This document shows positions 44,818-55,798 of a stretch of DNA of 64,000 nt, piece after piece. The translations under genes and the position numbers were made by a program. The notes beneath the pieces are model-generated. The model was not told the origin of the DNA. It saw nothing but the letters and a program-made list of their open reading frames with translations, and made no database searches. The stretch lies in the NCBI GenBank assembly GCA_963170055.1, contig CAUJGJ010000397.1, positions 10,663,801-10,727,800 on the forward strand, written 5' to 3'. This stretch comes from Halisarca cf. caerulea. Its lineage: Eukaryota; Porifera; Demospongiae; Chondrillida; Halisarcidae. Within the stretch, counting starts at the first letter, position 1. Each line of letters starts with the position of its first letter.

Positions 44818-45430
44818 CCGTACGCGCTCTAATTTTCGCGGGCCTAAACTTTCGCGGTTTTCGCGGATTGGAAGCCATCCGCGAAAGTTTAAATCAGCGA
44901 AAAGTTTGAAATCTTGCGCAGTGATATAAAATAGCCGTCGCAATGATATAAAATGGCTGTCGCTGAACAGCGAGCAGCGCTGTCGACGCCTTGTTGTATT
45001 CTTATTAGATCCATGATGATATACCTAATATAGGTGTGAAAGAAGGTATAGTCTTGTCCGTGGCCTTTATTTTGTCTTCGTTTGCGTTCTCATGTGCCTG
45101 TAGCTACCTGACGGTGATTGAAGAATGTTGCCCGATTCGTTCGTTTTTGGTTCGCAAGCGTCTGGACTTCCTAGATTTGGAGCAAGTTGTCCCATCAAGC
45201 ATGGCAGATGTTGTTAGAAAAGAAATATGCAACAATTCGGAGGAAGAAACCGCTCATGTGTCTGTGTCATTGCCCGGCCAGTTTGGCTTGACAATCATTA
45301 AAACTTTAGAGTGCCAATTGCGATCTAGGGTCTACTCAGGTCTATCACTAGTTAACTTGAACAAAAAAAACAGAGGCACTGGATGGGGATCCGCGAAAGT
45401 TTAAGCCCGCGAAAATTAGAGCGCGTACAG
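44818..45430. mobile_element. 613-bp TA-flanked MITE (GTACGCGCTCTAATTTTCGC ends)
   Basis: TA at 44816-44817 and 45431-45432. The left end CCGTACGCGCTCTAATTTTC and the right end are inverted copies over about 42 bp with roughly two mismatches. TA target and termini fit the Tc1/mariner/pogo group. The internal plus-strand frame (45036-45404) shows a hydrophobic start but no family I recognise. Confidence 0.75.
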
Positions 45431-45873
45431 TATATTCTGTTCTCCATTCTATAGCTACACATTTAAGTGATTCTGGCGGATCACACAACGGTACACCTGT
45501 ACCATTATATATCTAAGTATTTTATTGCACCTTTTTTATTTTGGATTGGAGGAGTTTTCTTGCAGACCCTAGTTAAAATGAATCCAATCCTCTGGGATGC
45601 AAAGCATGCCTACTTCCTTGTGGTGCATCCTGGGACTACTATTATTATAATAGTGCAGAATGACATGCGTATTAACTTTCATTGAGATTGTCACTGTCAT
45701 TTATAATTAATAAAATTTACTAGATCATGATCCCAATATATTATCTGGATTATTTAATGCTAAAACTTGACATACACACACACACACATACACACACACA
45801 CATTTTATAAATATACACCACTACACAGATCCATGCATTTCTCAGGGATCTTTCAATTTTGTGAGGATGATCT

Positions 45874-46248
45874 CCAAGTGATTCAAGTTTCCAAGGCTGT
45901 AGGCGGCCCACGAGTTTTTTGGGCCGCCGGAAGACGGCCCTATATTGTTTTTACTTTCACCGGAAGTGTCCGGAACGTCCGTAACGATGTCAATATATAT
46001 ATATATATATATATATATGTCAACAACATGACGGACGCGAAGTCGGTATGTAATCTTTTGGCTATATTTCGGTGAAATTCATTTGTCTGCTCCTGCTTTT
46101 ATCAGCGAAGAGTCTTTTCGACCAGAAGAGTTCTTCGTAGTATTATTTTAGTCAATAACGACGATTTCCAAGCGATTCGAGTTTCCAGGGCCGTAGGCGG
46201 CCCATGAGCTTTTAAACTCGAATCGCTTGTTTAAACTTGAATCATTTG
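45874..46248. mobile_element. Older foldback family-B 3' end (FB-B2), split by FB-B3
   Basis: 45874-45917 (aagtgattcaagtttccaag...cacgagttt) and 46233-46248 (aaacttgaatcatttg) together form one decayed 3' nested hairpin of family B. FB-B3 sits in its T-rich loop. Confidence 0.7.
45918..46229. mobile_element. Foldback MITE, family B, copy 3 (FB-B3)
   Basis: 312 bp, flanked by TTT (45915-45917, 46230-46232). 5' hairpin gggccgccggaagacggccc, tattgtttttactttcaccg, (TA)n, gtcaacaacatgacgg, 3' nested hairpin around gggccgtaggcggccc. Best-preserved family-B copy. Confidence 0.85.
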
Positions 46249-46631
46249 TTGTACTGAATATGTGATGTGTGTACATGTGTGTACATGATGTGAATATATG
46301 TGTGCATATGCATGGCATTTAGGGTACATGTACATACTTTCGCTAAATTTTTTCCTTCGCAGGAGTTGGAGACACAGGAAGTGAATATGTATTTAAATGA
46401 AGATTCCAAGATAAATATGATGAATGTTTTTATGCATTTGTAATACATTGACTGTTGAATTATATATTTTTGAGCTGCCAGGAAGCAGCCCCATCCCCCT
46501 TTTCACACGGGCCCTGCGATCCGGATCGTGATCCGGATTCTAATGCCGATCGCGGAAGTGGCGATTATTTGCTTTCACACGGGCTTGGGATGTTTGCGGT
46601 GAATGAATATAATTATAGACCAATTGGAAAA

Positions 46632-47918
46632 ATGGCGATCACAAGTACAACCAGTATAACCGTCCTATTTCTCGGTCTATGTTTTAGTCTCCTTTCATTG
46701 ATTTTGATCCAGCAAATTCGTAGAAAGTCCATTTTAAGGCGTAAGAGAAGACTGCTGTTATCCAGAAGAAGAGCTGTGTCTGCGTACTACAAGCGGGTAG
46801 AACAGACAAGGCATATCGCTGCCGCTGTGGGAGCCGACTTTGTTTTGAGGAATTCCATTCCAAGGCGAACCATTTGGGCACGATGTAGAAGCCAAGCGTT
46901 TAGAGAAGTAATCTCGGGATGGACTAATAGCGAATGGAAAGCAAATTTCCGTGTGAGCAGAGAAATGTTTTCTCATTTGTGTGAAGAGTTACGAGTCAAG
47001 CTTCAACGCAGCAGTACTATTCGTCGCGCTGTTCCAGTTGAAACTAGAGTGGCAGTGGCCCTATGGAGACTTGGTACTAATGTGGAATATCGTACGATTT
47101 CACATCTATTTGGAATAGGCATTTCCACAGCCTGCAACATCACACACCAAGTGTGTGATGCCATTGTCACTCATCTTTTGAAGAAGTACATCAACATACC
47201 ACAGGGGAACAGTGCTTCTGAGATAGTGAGACAGTTTGAAGAGAAATGGGGGTTCCCTCAATGTTTTGGAGCGGTGGATGGCTCTCATGTCCCTATTATC
47301 CCACCTTCTGAACACGCCACCGATTACTACAACCGCAAAGGATACCATTCAATCGTCCTTCAAGCTTTAGTGGATCCCAATTATCGCTTCATGAATGTGT
47401 ATGTGGGGTGGCCGGGTAGTGTTCACGATGCTAGAATATTTGTGAATTCAGACGTGTACACCAAAGGCGAAGCTGGTACACTTCTACCAAACAGCACACG
47501 TGTATTTTCAGGTGTTCCTGTACATGTGGTAATTCTGGGTGATCCGGCATACCCAATGTTACCATGGCTCATCAAGCCATATTCTGGTAGTGGACTGACA
47601 GCAAAGCAGCAAAATTTTAATGCACGTCTCAGTAGGGCCCGCGTTGTAGTGGAGTGTGCATTTGGTAGATTGAAGGGCAGGTGGCGGTGTCTTCTTAAAA
47701 GAAATGACATCAGGATTGAATCCTTGACAACTTTGGTCATGGCCTGCTGCATATTGCATAACATGTGTGAGGTCCACCAGGACAGCTTCAATGAGCAATG
47801 GCTAGATGAAGAAGTTTGTTTGTCTCATTCAACCGGGTCAACACCCAACAGCTCACCTAGCAGTTCCACTGCAACAGTCATCAGGGATGCCTTATGTGAC
47901 TACGTTGACACACACTAA
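46632..47918 (+). CDS. Harbinger transposase (DDE_Tnp_4 / HARBI1-like)
   Basis: 428 codons from ATG 46632, chosen because H2 starts in the same aaaatggcg context; in-frame upstream codons lie close to the TIR. Residues 1-60: short hydrophobic then basic stretch. 135-170: helix-turn-helix (VAVALWRLGTNVEYRTISHL). Catalytic triad as seen: D216 in GAVDGSHVPI, D266 in GWPGSVHDARIF, E341 in VVVECAFGRLKGRW; LGDPAYPMLPWL lies between. The length fits the family. It cuts and pastes DNA at TWA sites and in known systems needs the Myb-like partner for nuclear import and end binding. No stop or frameshift. The host HARBI1 gene is the domesticated relative, but flanking TIRs show this is the transposon. 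Confidence 0.92.
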   Translation: MAITSTTSITVLFLGLCFSLLSLILIQQIRRKSILRRKRRLLLSRRRAVSAYYKRVEQTRHIAAAVGADFVLRNSIPRRTIWARCRSQAFREVISGWTNSEWKANFRVSREMFSHLCEELRVKLQRSSTIRRAVPVETRVAVALWRLGTNVEYRTISHLFGIGISTACNITHQVCDAIVTHLLKKYINIPQGNSASEIVRQFEEKWGFPQCFGAVDGSHVPIIPPSEHATDYYNRKGYHSIVLQALVDPNYRFMNVYVGWPGSVHDARIFVNSDVYTKGEAGTLLPNSTRVFSGVPVHVVILGDPAYPMLPWLIKPYSGSGLTAKQQNFNARLSRARVVVECAFGRLKGRWRCLLKRNDIRIESLTTLVMACCILHNMCEVHQDSFNEQWLDEEVCLSHSTGSTPNSSPSSSTATVIRDALCDYVDTH

Positions 47919-48061
47919 GCATGTAACTACTTTAATTTCTGTAAACGTGCATAAGCATGCAAAGCAAGCATACTTCAAAACCTTTTCCTGATATTATTAT
48001 TAATAATAATTATAATAATAATAGGAGGAAATGTACAAATCCCCAAGAAAAAACTGTTACA

Positions 48062-49315
48062 CTAATTGGTGTTTGGCTCCATTGCACCAGTGGAGGTGTT
48101 TAGATCCTCGCCCAAATAATGTGGTATATTTGCTGGCTGGGGGTCTCCTGCAGTAGATGTAGGCACAGGTGGGGGAGGACTACCTGCACTGTAGTGTGCT
48201 ACAGGTGTCGGAGGGTGTCCTGGTTGGTACAGTGCAACAGATGTTGGATGATACCCTGGTGGATATGGTGCCACTGGTGGAGGATTTCCCAGTGGATATG
48301 GTGCCAAAGGTGGTATAGGTTGTCCAGACATGTATGGTGCAACCATTGCAGGAGTACCAGATGGATAGTTGCCCATAAATGTACTCATAAACTGGGACAT
48401 GACATTCAACATACCACTCATTGTGCTCAACAGTTTGTCGTCCCTCTCTTCAGCCTTCTTCTCAAGTTCTTTCTCACGTTTCTCTTGTTCTTTCTCTCTT
48501 TTCTCCCTTTCCTCTCGTTCTTCTGCTTGAGCATCCAAGATCTCCCGCACCATTGTACTAGCAGCCCTCTCTGCTCGTTGAATGTTGGTCACTCGCACTC
48601 TTCTCTTCTTTGGGACTGGTGTACCATCTGTTGTCCTGGATGATGGTCTGGTGGCCTTTGAAGCAGATGGTGTCACAGTGGTAGGCGTAACAACTGTAGT
48701 AGAAGTACCCAATGGCATGGTTGTTGCTGGGGTAGACACAACACTACTTGTGGATGTTGTCACAACATGTGAAAAGGGGGCATAGCTGTCCTCCACTGGC
48801 ACAGGTTCTTGACTGGAACAGACACCACTAATGTCTACAAAGCCACTATTGGTAGGGCTGGCAAGTGGTGTTGAGTGACTGCTGTGGCTGGTTGAGGATG
48901 CAGTGGTAGATACATCAGTGACTGTGTCATCCACAGTAGTGACCGCGGGTATAGTTGCAGAATCAAGCAAATGCACAGGTGATACATTTGCTCTGGTGGC
49001 CATAACTTTATCGAGGACTTCAAAATACGGAAAATCGGCCGGCAAATCTGCATCTTCATCTGACTCGCACCCTTCACCGCTCTTCCTCGCTTTATCTTTT
49101 ATCTCCTTATACTTCTTTTTGAGTGCTTTGATTTTTGTTCGACATTGATCAACCGTACGCTGAAATCCTGCCTTGGCCAGTTCCTCAACTACAATTCGAA
49201 ACGCGTTGGGATTCCGAGGAGAGATATTAATCAATCTCTGAATACGATCCTCGCACCATACTTGCAAAAGTAGCTTCGTTTCTCGCTCGCTCCAGGTTCT
49301 TCCCTTTTCCGCCAT
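48062..49315 (-). CDS. Myb/trihelix-like Harbinger partner protein
   Basis: 417 codons from ATG 49315 (MAEKGRTWSERETKLLLQVW). Residues 6-95 form a Myb/SANT-like trihelix domain: W..RE...LL.VW, then AFRIVVEELAKAGFQRTVDQ, CRTKIKALKKKYKEIKDK. An acidic patch and a Ser/Thr-rich linker follow, then a basic patch (VPKKRRVRVTNIQRAERAA, a plausible nuclear signal), a charged coiled-coil (about 275-310) and a Pro/Gly/Tyr-rich tail with repeats of 'APYPPG' type. In known Harbinger elements this partner binds TIRs and recruits the transposase. It is convergent with the transposase, with 143 bp between stops, and apparently intact. Confidence 0.88.
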   Translation of the reverse strand: MAEKGRTWSERETKLLLQVWCEDRIQRLINISPRNPNAFRIVVEELAKAGFQRTVDQCRTKIKALKKKYKEIKDKARKSGEGCESDEDADLPADFPYFEVLDKVMATRANVSPVHLLDSATIPAVTTVDDTVTDVSTTASSTSHSSHSTPLASPTNSGFVDISGVCSSQEPVPVEDSYAPFSHVVTTSTSSVVSTPATTMPLGTSTTVVTPTTVTPSASKATRPSSRTTDGTPVPKKRRVRVTNIQRAERAASTMVREILDAQAEEREEREKREKEQEKREKELEKKAEERDDKLLSTMSGMLNVMSQFMSTFMGNYPSGTPAMVAPYMSGQPIPPLAPYPLGNPPPVAPYPPGYHPTSVALYQPGHPPTPVAHYSAGSPPPPVPTSTAGDPQPANIPHYLGEDLNTSTGAMEPNTN

Positions 49316-49807
49316 TTTTCTTTGCACCTAGACTACCGTTGTGACATAATAATGACGCTTATCAGGATCAGAATCCTGCTGCTGGGCAGGATCATGGATC
49401 CGGAGTAGAATCCCTTCGATCCGGATCCTAATCCGGATAATTTTGTCCGTGTGAAAGCCAATATCCGGATCGCAGGGCCCGTGTGAAAAGGGGGATTGTT
49501 TTTACTTTCACCAGAAGTGTCCACAATGTCCAGAACGATGTCTATATAAATATATAATATATATATGTCAACAACATGACGGACGTGAAGTCGATACATA
49601 ATCTTTAATCGTAATGTGACATGTTTCATTATGATTATTAAAAATTCAAGTGATAAATATTTCATGTAGTAAATAATGAAATGCTAGCGAATACAGTTTA
49701 TAGCAGGCCAAGAGCAGCTGCTGTTTTGCTTACTGTTTTCCCCACATGTGGAAAAGAAGAAACAGATAATATTCATAAGCTAGGACATTTTACCAGTAAG
49801 TGTAGTG

Positions 49808-52800
49808 CAGGGCCGTAGCCACCGGTCCGGTTGGTCCGGTTTTAACCGGACCACTTTTCAGGACAAGAGGGAAAATAAGTACAAGTGAACAGTTGGGTCC
49901 TTTGGTAAAGAGATGATTTTAAAATACCTTAATATGGTTAAACACCCATCGTATCAAATGCTGACCCTAGTAAGATACTCAAGCATTACTGATAGCCAAA
50001 CAATTCTGTGATCCAAGAAACCTATTTCCTTGGGCGTACGTCGCAGTAGCCATTTTTTTCAGTGATCCGAATGGGTGGAATTAATACGTAATATATAGCA
50101 ATATAAAGGTATATAAATATTTCTTCGTTCAAGTAGAACACGTTGGAAGCTTCATCCCGGCCTGTTGTGTGTAATGGCCACAAGTAGCATTAAGTCGTTG
50201 TTTCCTAGTCTCCCTGACAAGCCTCATCATCCTGGGAGAAGCTTTTCATTTCCTAAGAGAAGCTTTGGTAAAGCGAAACCGGTTTTGTGTTCCGCGCAGA
50301 GCCAGTGGTTTGATACCTGGCCTTTTCTTCACTACGACGAAAGTCAGGACGTTGTGTTTTTGTCACACTTGTGTCAAGGCTTTCAAGCTGGGGCGAATGA
50401 AGACCAGCAATAATGCTGCTGATGCATTTGTAAGTGTTTTGCGATGTTCTTAGAATCTACGAATATACGTCCGTAACTTATAATATGTTCGTACATTTAC
50501 TACTTTCTAAATGTATATTATCATGTCTCAAGCATGCTGCACCACCATTAAAATGCAGAACACAAGTAAACAATCTCAAACACACTCATGAGGCTTAGGA
50601 TGTCAGTGAAATAGCAGAATGTTGCACATGCACCAAGGAAGGTTAATTTGCTTGATAATGTATAGGTTACATGGGGGTATTCAAACTGGAAAAATGCCAC
50701 CGAGTCTTTCAAGAAGCACCTGTAATCGAAATGCCATGCTGAAGCAGTTGAAGTTGTTGTGACCTTGCCAGCCACAATGAAAGACGTAGGTGAACTACTA
50801 AGTCAAGCACACCGAGCCAACAAGGTGCAGGCAAGGGGTATCCTGCGGCTTATCTTGTCCAGTGTTCGCTTCCTTGCTAGACAGGGGCTAACATTGCGAG
50901 GAGATGGCAGTGACACATCTGCAAATCTCATCCAGCTACTTCAATTGAGAGCTGAAGATAAGCCATAAGTCCTTCAATGGCTACGAAGAAGTGCCCGCAA
51001 GCATACAGCTCCAGAAAACCAAAACAAAACGCTTGAGATCATGGCTCTTCACGTGCTAAGAAAGATCTTACAAGCCATCAGCACTCGCCATTCCTGACTG
51101 TGATGGTTGATGAAACCACTGATAGATCCAATTAGGAGCAGCTGACCCTTGTCATCAGATGGGTTAGTGATGACTTCACTGTGTCAGAGGAATTCCTTGG
51201 TTTGTATGCAATGGTTGCAATTGATGCACAGAACATTGTGGAGGCTATAAAAGATGCCTTTTTGCATTTTGAAGTTCCTTTGACAAAGCTCCGTGGTCAA
51301 AGCTATGATGGGTGCAACACAATGTTGGTTTCAAAAGGTGGTGTTGCAGCTAGGATCACTGCCCTGGAGCCCCGGGCAGTGTTTACTCATTGTTATGGCC
51401 ATGCACTTAATCTCAGTGTTGGCGACACCATCAAGCAGTCATCGGCTATGAGGGAATGCTTAGAGATATGTTTCGAGGTAGTGAAACTCATCAAGGTCTC
51501 CCCAAAACAAGAAGCCATGCTACGTGAGCTGAAGGAAGAGATAGGCAGTGATGCACCCAGTGTGAGAACCTTGTGTCCAACAAGGTGGACCATCCGAGCT
51601 GAATCTCTTGCCAGCATAATTGCAAACATCCAGCAGCTCTGGGAGGCAGCTTTACAGGCAGCCTGTGATACCAGGACAAAGGCTAGAATCCATGGGGTAC
51701 GGAGTCAGATGAAGTCCTTTAACTTCCTACTCTGTCTTATCTTAACTCAGTCAAGCCCTACAACAGCCCAAGCTTTCCAGTGTTGAAGGCCATGAAATAG
51801 CAATGCTCACAGTGAAGACTCTAGAAGTTTTGCGCAATGATGAAAGTTTCGACTTATTCTGGGAGAACGTGAAGAAGACCAGGGACAGTGTGGATGTGGA
51901 TGAACCACGGTTGGCAAGAAGACGAAAGGTACCCAAAGAACATGAGCAAGGCAAAGCTCCAACAGAGTTTGCAGCAACTCCAAGGGATGAATTTCACTGC
52001 TTGTATTTTGAGGCTCTTGATCTTGCAATGGCAAGCATCCAAACCAGATTTGACCAGGATGGTTGCAAGGTTTTTTTCAAATGTGGAACAGCTATTGATC
52101 AAGGGCTGCAAGGGATCCACCATAAGTGAGGAACTTGAAGTAGTGTGTGATTTCTTCCAAGGCGATTTTACACAGAAGACCTAAAAGCAGAACTTACCAC
52201 CTTGTATCAGTTGTATCGGTTGTATCGTTCCACCAAGCAAACTGAGTCTCCATCAGTTGAAACCATCAAGGCTGTTTTATTGACCTTATCTACTACCCAG
52301 CGATCACTCCTAAGGTCTGTATGTAAGTTATTTCAACTGCTTTTGATCCTGCCTGCAACAAACGCCACTTCTGAGTGATCTTTCAGTGCCCTCAGCCAAA
52401 TCAAGTCATATTTGAGGACCACAATGATCCAAGCAAGGTTAAATCACCTCATGATTCTACACTATCACCAAGACATCACAGATAGCCTTGATCTGAATGC
52501 CATAGCCAATGAGTATATCATGAAGAATGAAGCTCGAAGAAGCACATTTGCAACCTTTTAACTTTCGATTGCATTATTAATATTTATAGAAAGGACAACA
52601 GCATATACATGCATGTTCATAGTATAATTTTATTATTAATATATTATAATATTTCAATGACTAATCAGTACATACCGGTAACTTCACCAGGCTGATCGAA
52701 ATGTTGTTGCTGAAATATACCAAAATGCACTTAAAATGGTACCTTTGTAGGCCCATAATGTAAAAGTTTCCTGGGGGGGGGCATGCCCCCAGACCCCCCT

Positions 52801-52855
52801 AGATTCCCGTGTTATATTCAACCTGACCACTTTCAAACTGGTGGCTACAGCCCTG
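49808..52855 (+). mobile_element. hAT element (ZMYM1-like), complete ends, 5-bp duplication
   Basis: Left end CAGGGCCGTAGCCACC and right end GGTGGCTACAGCCCTG are inverted. TAGTG directly flanks both (49803-49807, 52856-52860), a 5-bp target duplication, whereas most hAT elements make 8 bp. The internal gene is degenerate. Confidence 0.85.
50174..52560 (+). pseudogene. hAT transposase, ZMYM1-like, broken
   Basis: Starts MATSSIKSLFPSL at ATG 50174. TTF-type zinc-finger region: QSQWFDTWPFLHYDESQDVV, then after a frameshift near 50357 CHTCVKAFKLGRMKTS, and across a probable intron YSNWKNATESFKKHL, TAA, SKCHAEAVEVV. RNase H-like core: LRGQSYDGCNTML, HCYGHALNLSVGDTI, LCPTRWTIRAESL. The C-terminal hAT dimerisation motif ATNATSE, TGA, SFSALSQIKSYLRTTM lies near 52350-52430. 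Multiple stops and shifts (50730, 50966, 51786, 52127, 52376). The protein would have mediated cut-and-paste; here dead. Confidence 0.8.
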
Positions 52856-53108
52856 TAGTGTATGTACTAACTGACTTGGGGAACACAAAGGTATACACAG
52901 GCACGAGGTGTAGGGCAAATACGTCTCATTGGAGACAGGATCCTCCTCTCTTGCCTCCTTCATCATCATTCCTTTTGGAGATGACGTTGCTTTATAATAA
53001 AGGAATCTGTCATAAGAAAGAAAAAAACAAACAATCAATAGCAATGTACCTACCGCAAGTTGAATTTCTTCCTAAGGCTTATTTTGTATGCTAGAGGGAG
53101 AGAAAGAG
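52856..53108. other. Spacer
   Basis: No supported feature. Confidence 0.5.
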
Positions 53109-53229
53109 TGTAAGTGTAGGTTATCGCATGAGGTAGAGGTTGCAATGGAATTTATCACCCAAGGCGTGAAGCGCCGAGGGCAATAAATTCCATTGCAACC
53201 GATACCAAATCACGATAACCGCCTTACAC
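53109..53229. repeat. 121-bp foldback
   Basis: gtgtaag...ggttatcg...ggttgcaatggaatttat is mirrored by ataaattccattgcaacc...cgataacc...cttacac, around a core aggcgtgaagcgccgag. Confidence 0.75.
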
Positions 53230-53993
53230 AACGTGTGCGTGAGCGTTTATCTTGAATGGCTAATGGTCGCTTCATAGCAGTTTGACAAAAATGCGGAACG
53301 TTGATGACGGATTGTTACCTCAAATCAGCTGTTCAACCCCATGTTCCTTCGAATAACTGAAGATCCAACAGCTGGTGTGCTGATACCTGGCAGACTTGGG
53401 CTATTGCTTGCATAGATTAAGCGGTGAGTCAACAGAAAACGTTTCTCCGAATCTCCTTCGACTATCTATGACCAGATGAGGAATTAGCGATGCAAATTCC
53501 TCGTTTAATGATGGAAATATTAAAGAAGCAAGGATGGCAGTTTTAGCCCCAAACACATCGTAGTCTTTGGTGATGGGACTTCAGCGCCTCCGTGATCGAA
53601 CAAGACCCTGATCAATCTATTTGCTTACTGATGCCCGTTTCCACCATTTGTGCCAAGTTCTTGATTCAGAAATGAACAACTTGAAGAAGGACAGGTACTA
53701 TTGGGCTTGAACAGCTGAGTAGAGGTCACCCATCTATCATCAAGCTTTTTGTTTTTTATCAAATACTACTGTGTAGCGGCCATTAGCAAACAGTCCTAAT
53801 TCTGTCTCACATTCATCCTCAAAGCTTGTTGTGAAGATAAAACCTTGTACATGCAATAAGAGCCCTGGACTTAGAGACCTATTCACAAGTTGATAAGAGA
53901 TTTATCAACCTAACTACATCAAAAGAAACGCCAATGCACAGTTGTGTAACATAAAATATGTCCTTACACACACACACACACATTAATGTATTA
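53230..53993. other. Spacer with one exon-like stretch
   Basis: SIYLLTDARFHHLCQVLDSE, MNNLKKDR before a GT at about 53696 (plus) looks protein-like, but I find no partner exons or family. Otherwise empty. Confidence 0.3.
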
Positions 53994-54687
53994 CCGTATT
54001 CTCTCTAAAAATTCGTCAGGGTCTGTGCACGGAAAAATTCACCAGTCAATTAAAATAGAGTAGAAAAAGCAGTAGAATTCAGGCCTGGCGAAAATATAGA
54101 ATATTTTGACGAATTTTTAGAATTGTGACGAATATTTAAAGAGGTATTGGCTCGATCCTGCTTGCCGAAAAAATGACTGTGTTTCAGCATAGATACTCGC
54201 GGATATCACGTCTACAAGGATGTTTGGTTTCCAGAACTTGCTGAAACCTTCCATTGTCAACAGGACACCAACAATAAACATGATAGGTACGCTGTCTCCG
54301 TGTTTGTGAGCGCGGATGCCCCTGAAACTGTTGGCCATCTTTGCTTTTATTTTTTACAACACGATGGCTCTATTCACAGGGAAGTAACTGGCAGAAGGAG
54401 TCTCTGCACTACTTGAGCCATTGCCTGAACCATCCATTGCTGAACTATGCTCACGAGGTATAACAAAGGAACAAAAGAATAGTGTCAAAAGGAATCAAAA
54501 GAATAGATTTCCAAGCCACGGGGCAGAGGTGATGAAATAATATTAGTGTATCTTCTGGAGATGACGAAAATTAGAGTCACATGACGAAAATTAGAATAAA
54601 GGAAGTTCGTTAGGGTTAGAATAGAAAGGTAATCGGAAAATTTGCCTGACGAATAAATAGGGGTGTGAATTTTTAGAGAGAATATGG
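53994..54687. mobile_element. TA-flanked MITE with HIRAN relic, copy 1
   Basis: Left end CCGTATTCTCTCTAAAAATT, right end AATTTTTAGAGAGAATATGG, each bordered by TA. A second copy lies at 59287. The interior holds a decayed HIRAN domain. Confidence 0.8.
54177..54416 (+). pseudogene. HIRAN-domain fragment in MITE copy 1
   Basis: 79 open codons without a start: SIDTRGYHVYKDVWFPEL, AETFHCQQDTNNKHDRYAVS, VFVSADAPETVGHLCFYFLQ, IHREVTGRRSLCTT. Aligns block by block with the HIRAN ORF at 3120 (RGVHAYNEEW / L.REPENSHDKYAVAVV / VVGHVPF / AEVTG). The domain is essentially whole but lacks start and downstream sequence. DNA-end binding is known for HIRAN; any role in this element is inference. Confidence 0.65.
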
Positions 54688-54775
54688 TAATTCACAAGCA
54701 CAATTAATAATGCTATCAAACTCATCATGATCCTTTCCATTTGGGTTTAATTGCAAATCTGCAAACTGTGTGTGT

Positions 54776-54965
54776 GTATATTGTTTTTACTTTCACTGGA
54801 AGTGTCCATTAAGGTCTGTAACGATGTGTATATATATATATATATATATTATATATGTCAACAACATGGCGGACATCCGGGCGGTAGTCTGTCTCGTTGG
54901 TATATTTCAGTTAACATTGTGTCTTTGCTCCTGTTTTCATCAGCGAAGAATATATAAGACCTGAA
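54776..54965. mobile_element. Foldback family-B copy 5 (FB-B5), truncated
   Basis: Matches the internal part of FB-B3 (tattgtttttactttcactg, ...(TA)n..., gtcaacaacatggcggacat) but lacks both terminal hairpins. Confidence 0.7.
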
Positions 54966-55059
54966 GGTTTGGTTTCAGAGTTAGTTACAAAGTTTCAACT
55001 CACTCCAGGAATTTCCGTGGGACTTCGAGATTCAGAACTATAAAAATTAAAAGGTGTTG

Positions 55060-55590
55060 TCTTTGTCTATCAAAAGGTGTTGTCTTCATTATTTGAAAGG
55101 ACTCAAAAACTGGCAAAAGCTATTGTGCTGACTCATCCAACACGAAAGAGAACTCTGATGAAAAATTTGGGACAAAAACAACGTGGATGGATGGATAAAT
55201 CAAGAAAGATTATCTACGTTACCGCGAAAGTCTATGAAAATCAAGAAAAGGTTGAAGAAAGCTTCGGAAACAGGTAAGATGACTGTTAAAGCCTTTATGT
55301 CTTTGATTATCCATTGTGGAGTGTTTGAACAAGTATGTAAAAGTGTTTAGCGAGGTTTAATAGGAGCAGCAGGCCTTTAGTAAAACAGTTCCTTTATCTG
55401 TTTTTGTGGATATATTTGTGTACGTGAGTGTGATCTTGTGTATTGGTGTTTGCTTAGGTCGTCTAACATGACAGAGAATATGGATGTAGCTGTTAGGAAG
55501 AAAGCATCTATGGATGGTAGAGAAAGCCTCAGAACCGCAGAAGACAAAGGGAAGATCTAAGTTACGAAACCAGCAGGTAAGATGACTGGT
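55060..55590 (+). other. Two exon-like blocks with duplicated donor regions
   Basis: Block 1 ends VTAKVYENQEKVEESFGNR before |GTAAGATGACT (55275). Block 2 (about 55459-55574) reads NMTENMDVAVRKKASMDGRE and ends before the same |GTAAGATGACT. The following intronic stretches are also alike (gtgtttagcgaggttta / gtgtcttggcgaggttta). Looks like a tandemly duplicated exon plus intron start; protein family unknown. Confidence 0.35.
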
Positions 55591-55702
55591 GAAACCTCTG
55601 TTTTACTAGCCAACTGTTTTTGAATGGTTGAACTTGTATGACAAGTGTCTTGGCGAGGTTTAGTGAGAGCAGGCCCTCAGTAAAAGTATTGCTTAAGTAT
55701 TT

Positions 55703-55766
55703 TTAGGGGCTGCCGCAGGCAGCCCCTATATTGTTTTCATTTGGACTTCCGGTGTGTAACGCTCAT

Positions 55767-55798
<32 letters not shown>

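Larger units (their letters stand above)
46495..49494. mobile_element. PIF/Harbinger element H3, 3.0 kb, structurally complete
   Basis: Perfect terminal inverted repeats of at least 32 bp starting CCCCCTTTTCACACGGGCCC at both ends; the subterminal regions are full of 'atccggat'. Two convergent genes, transposase (plus) and Myb-like protein (minus), are the standard autonomous Harbinger set. The 3-bp duplication is not clean (cat/att). Both ORFs are open, so this is the best candidate for a recently active element in the window. Confidence 0.92.
46470..49608. mobile_element. Foldback family-B copy 4 (FB-B4), split by Harbinger H3
   Basis: 5' hairpin ttgagctgccaggaagcagc ends at the Harbinger border. 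The body resumes at 49495 as attgtttttactttcaccag...(TA)n...gtcaacaacatgacggacgt. The 3' hairpin is absent, so the copy is truncated. Confidence 0.7.

Noticed and set aside
45036..45404. 122-codon frame with a hydrophobic start, possible secreted protein
   Set aside because: It lies within a 613-bp MITE, runs into the right TIR and shows no family pattern.
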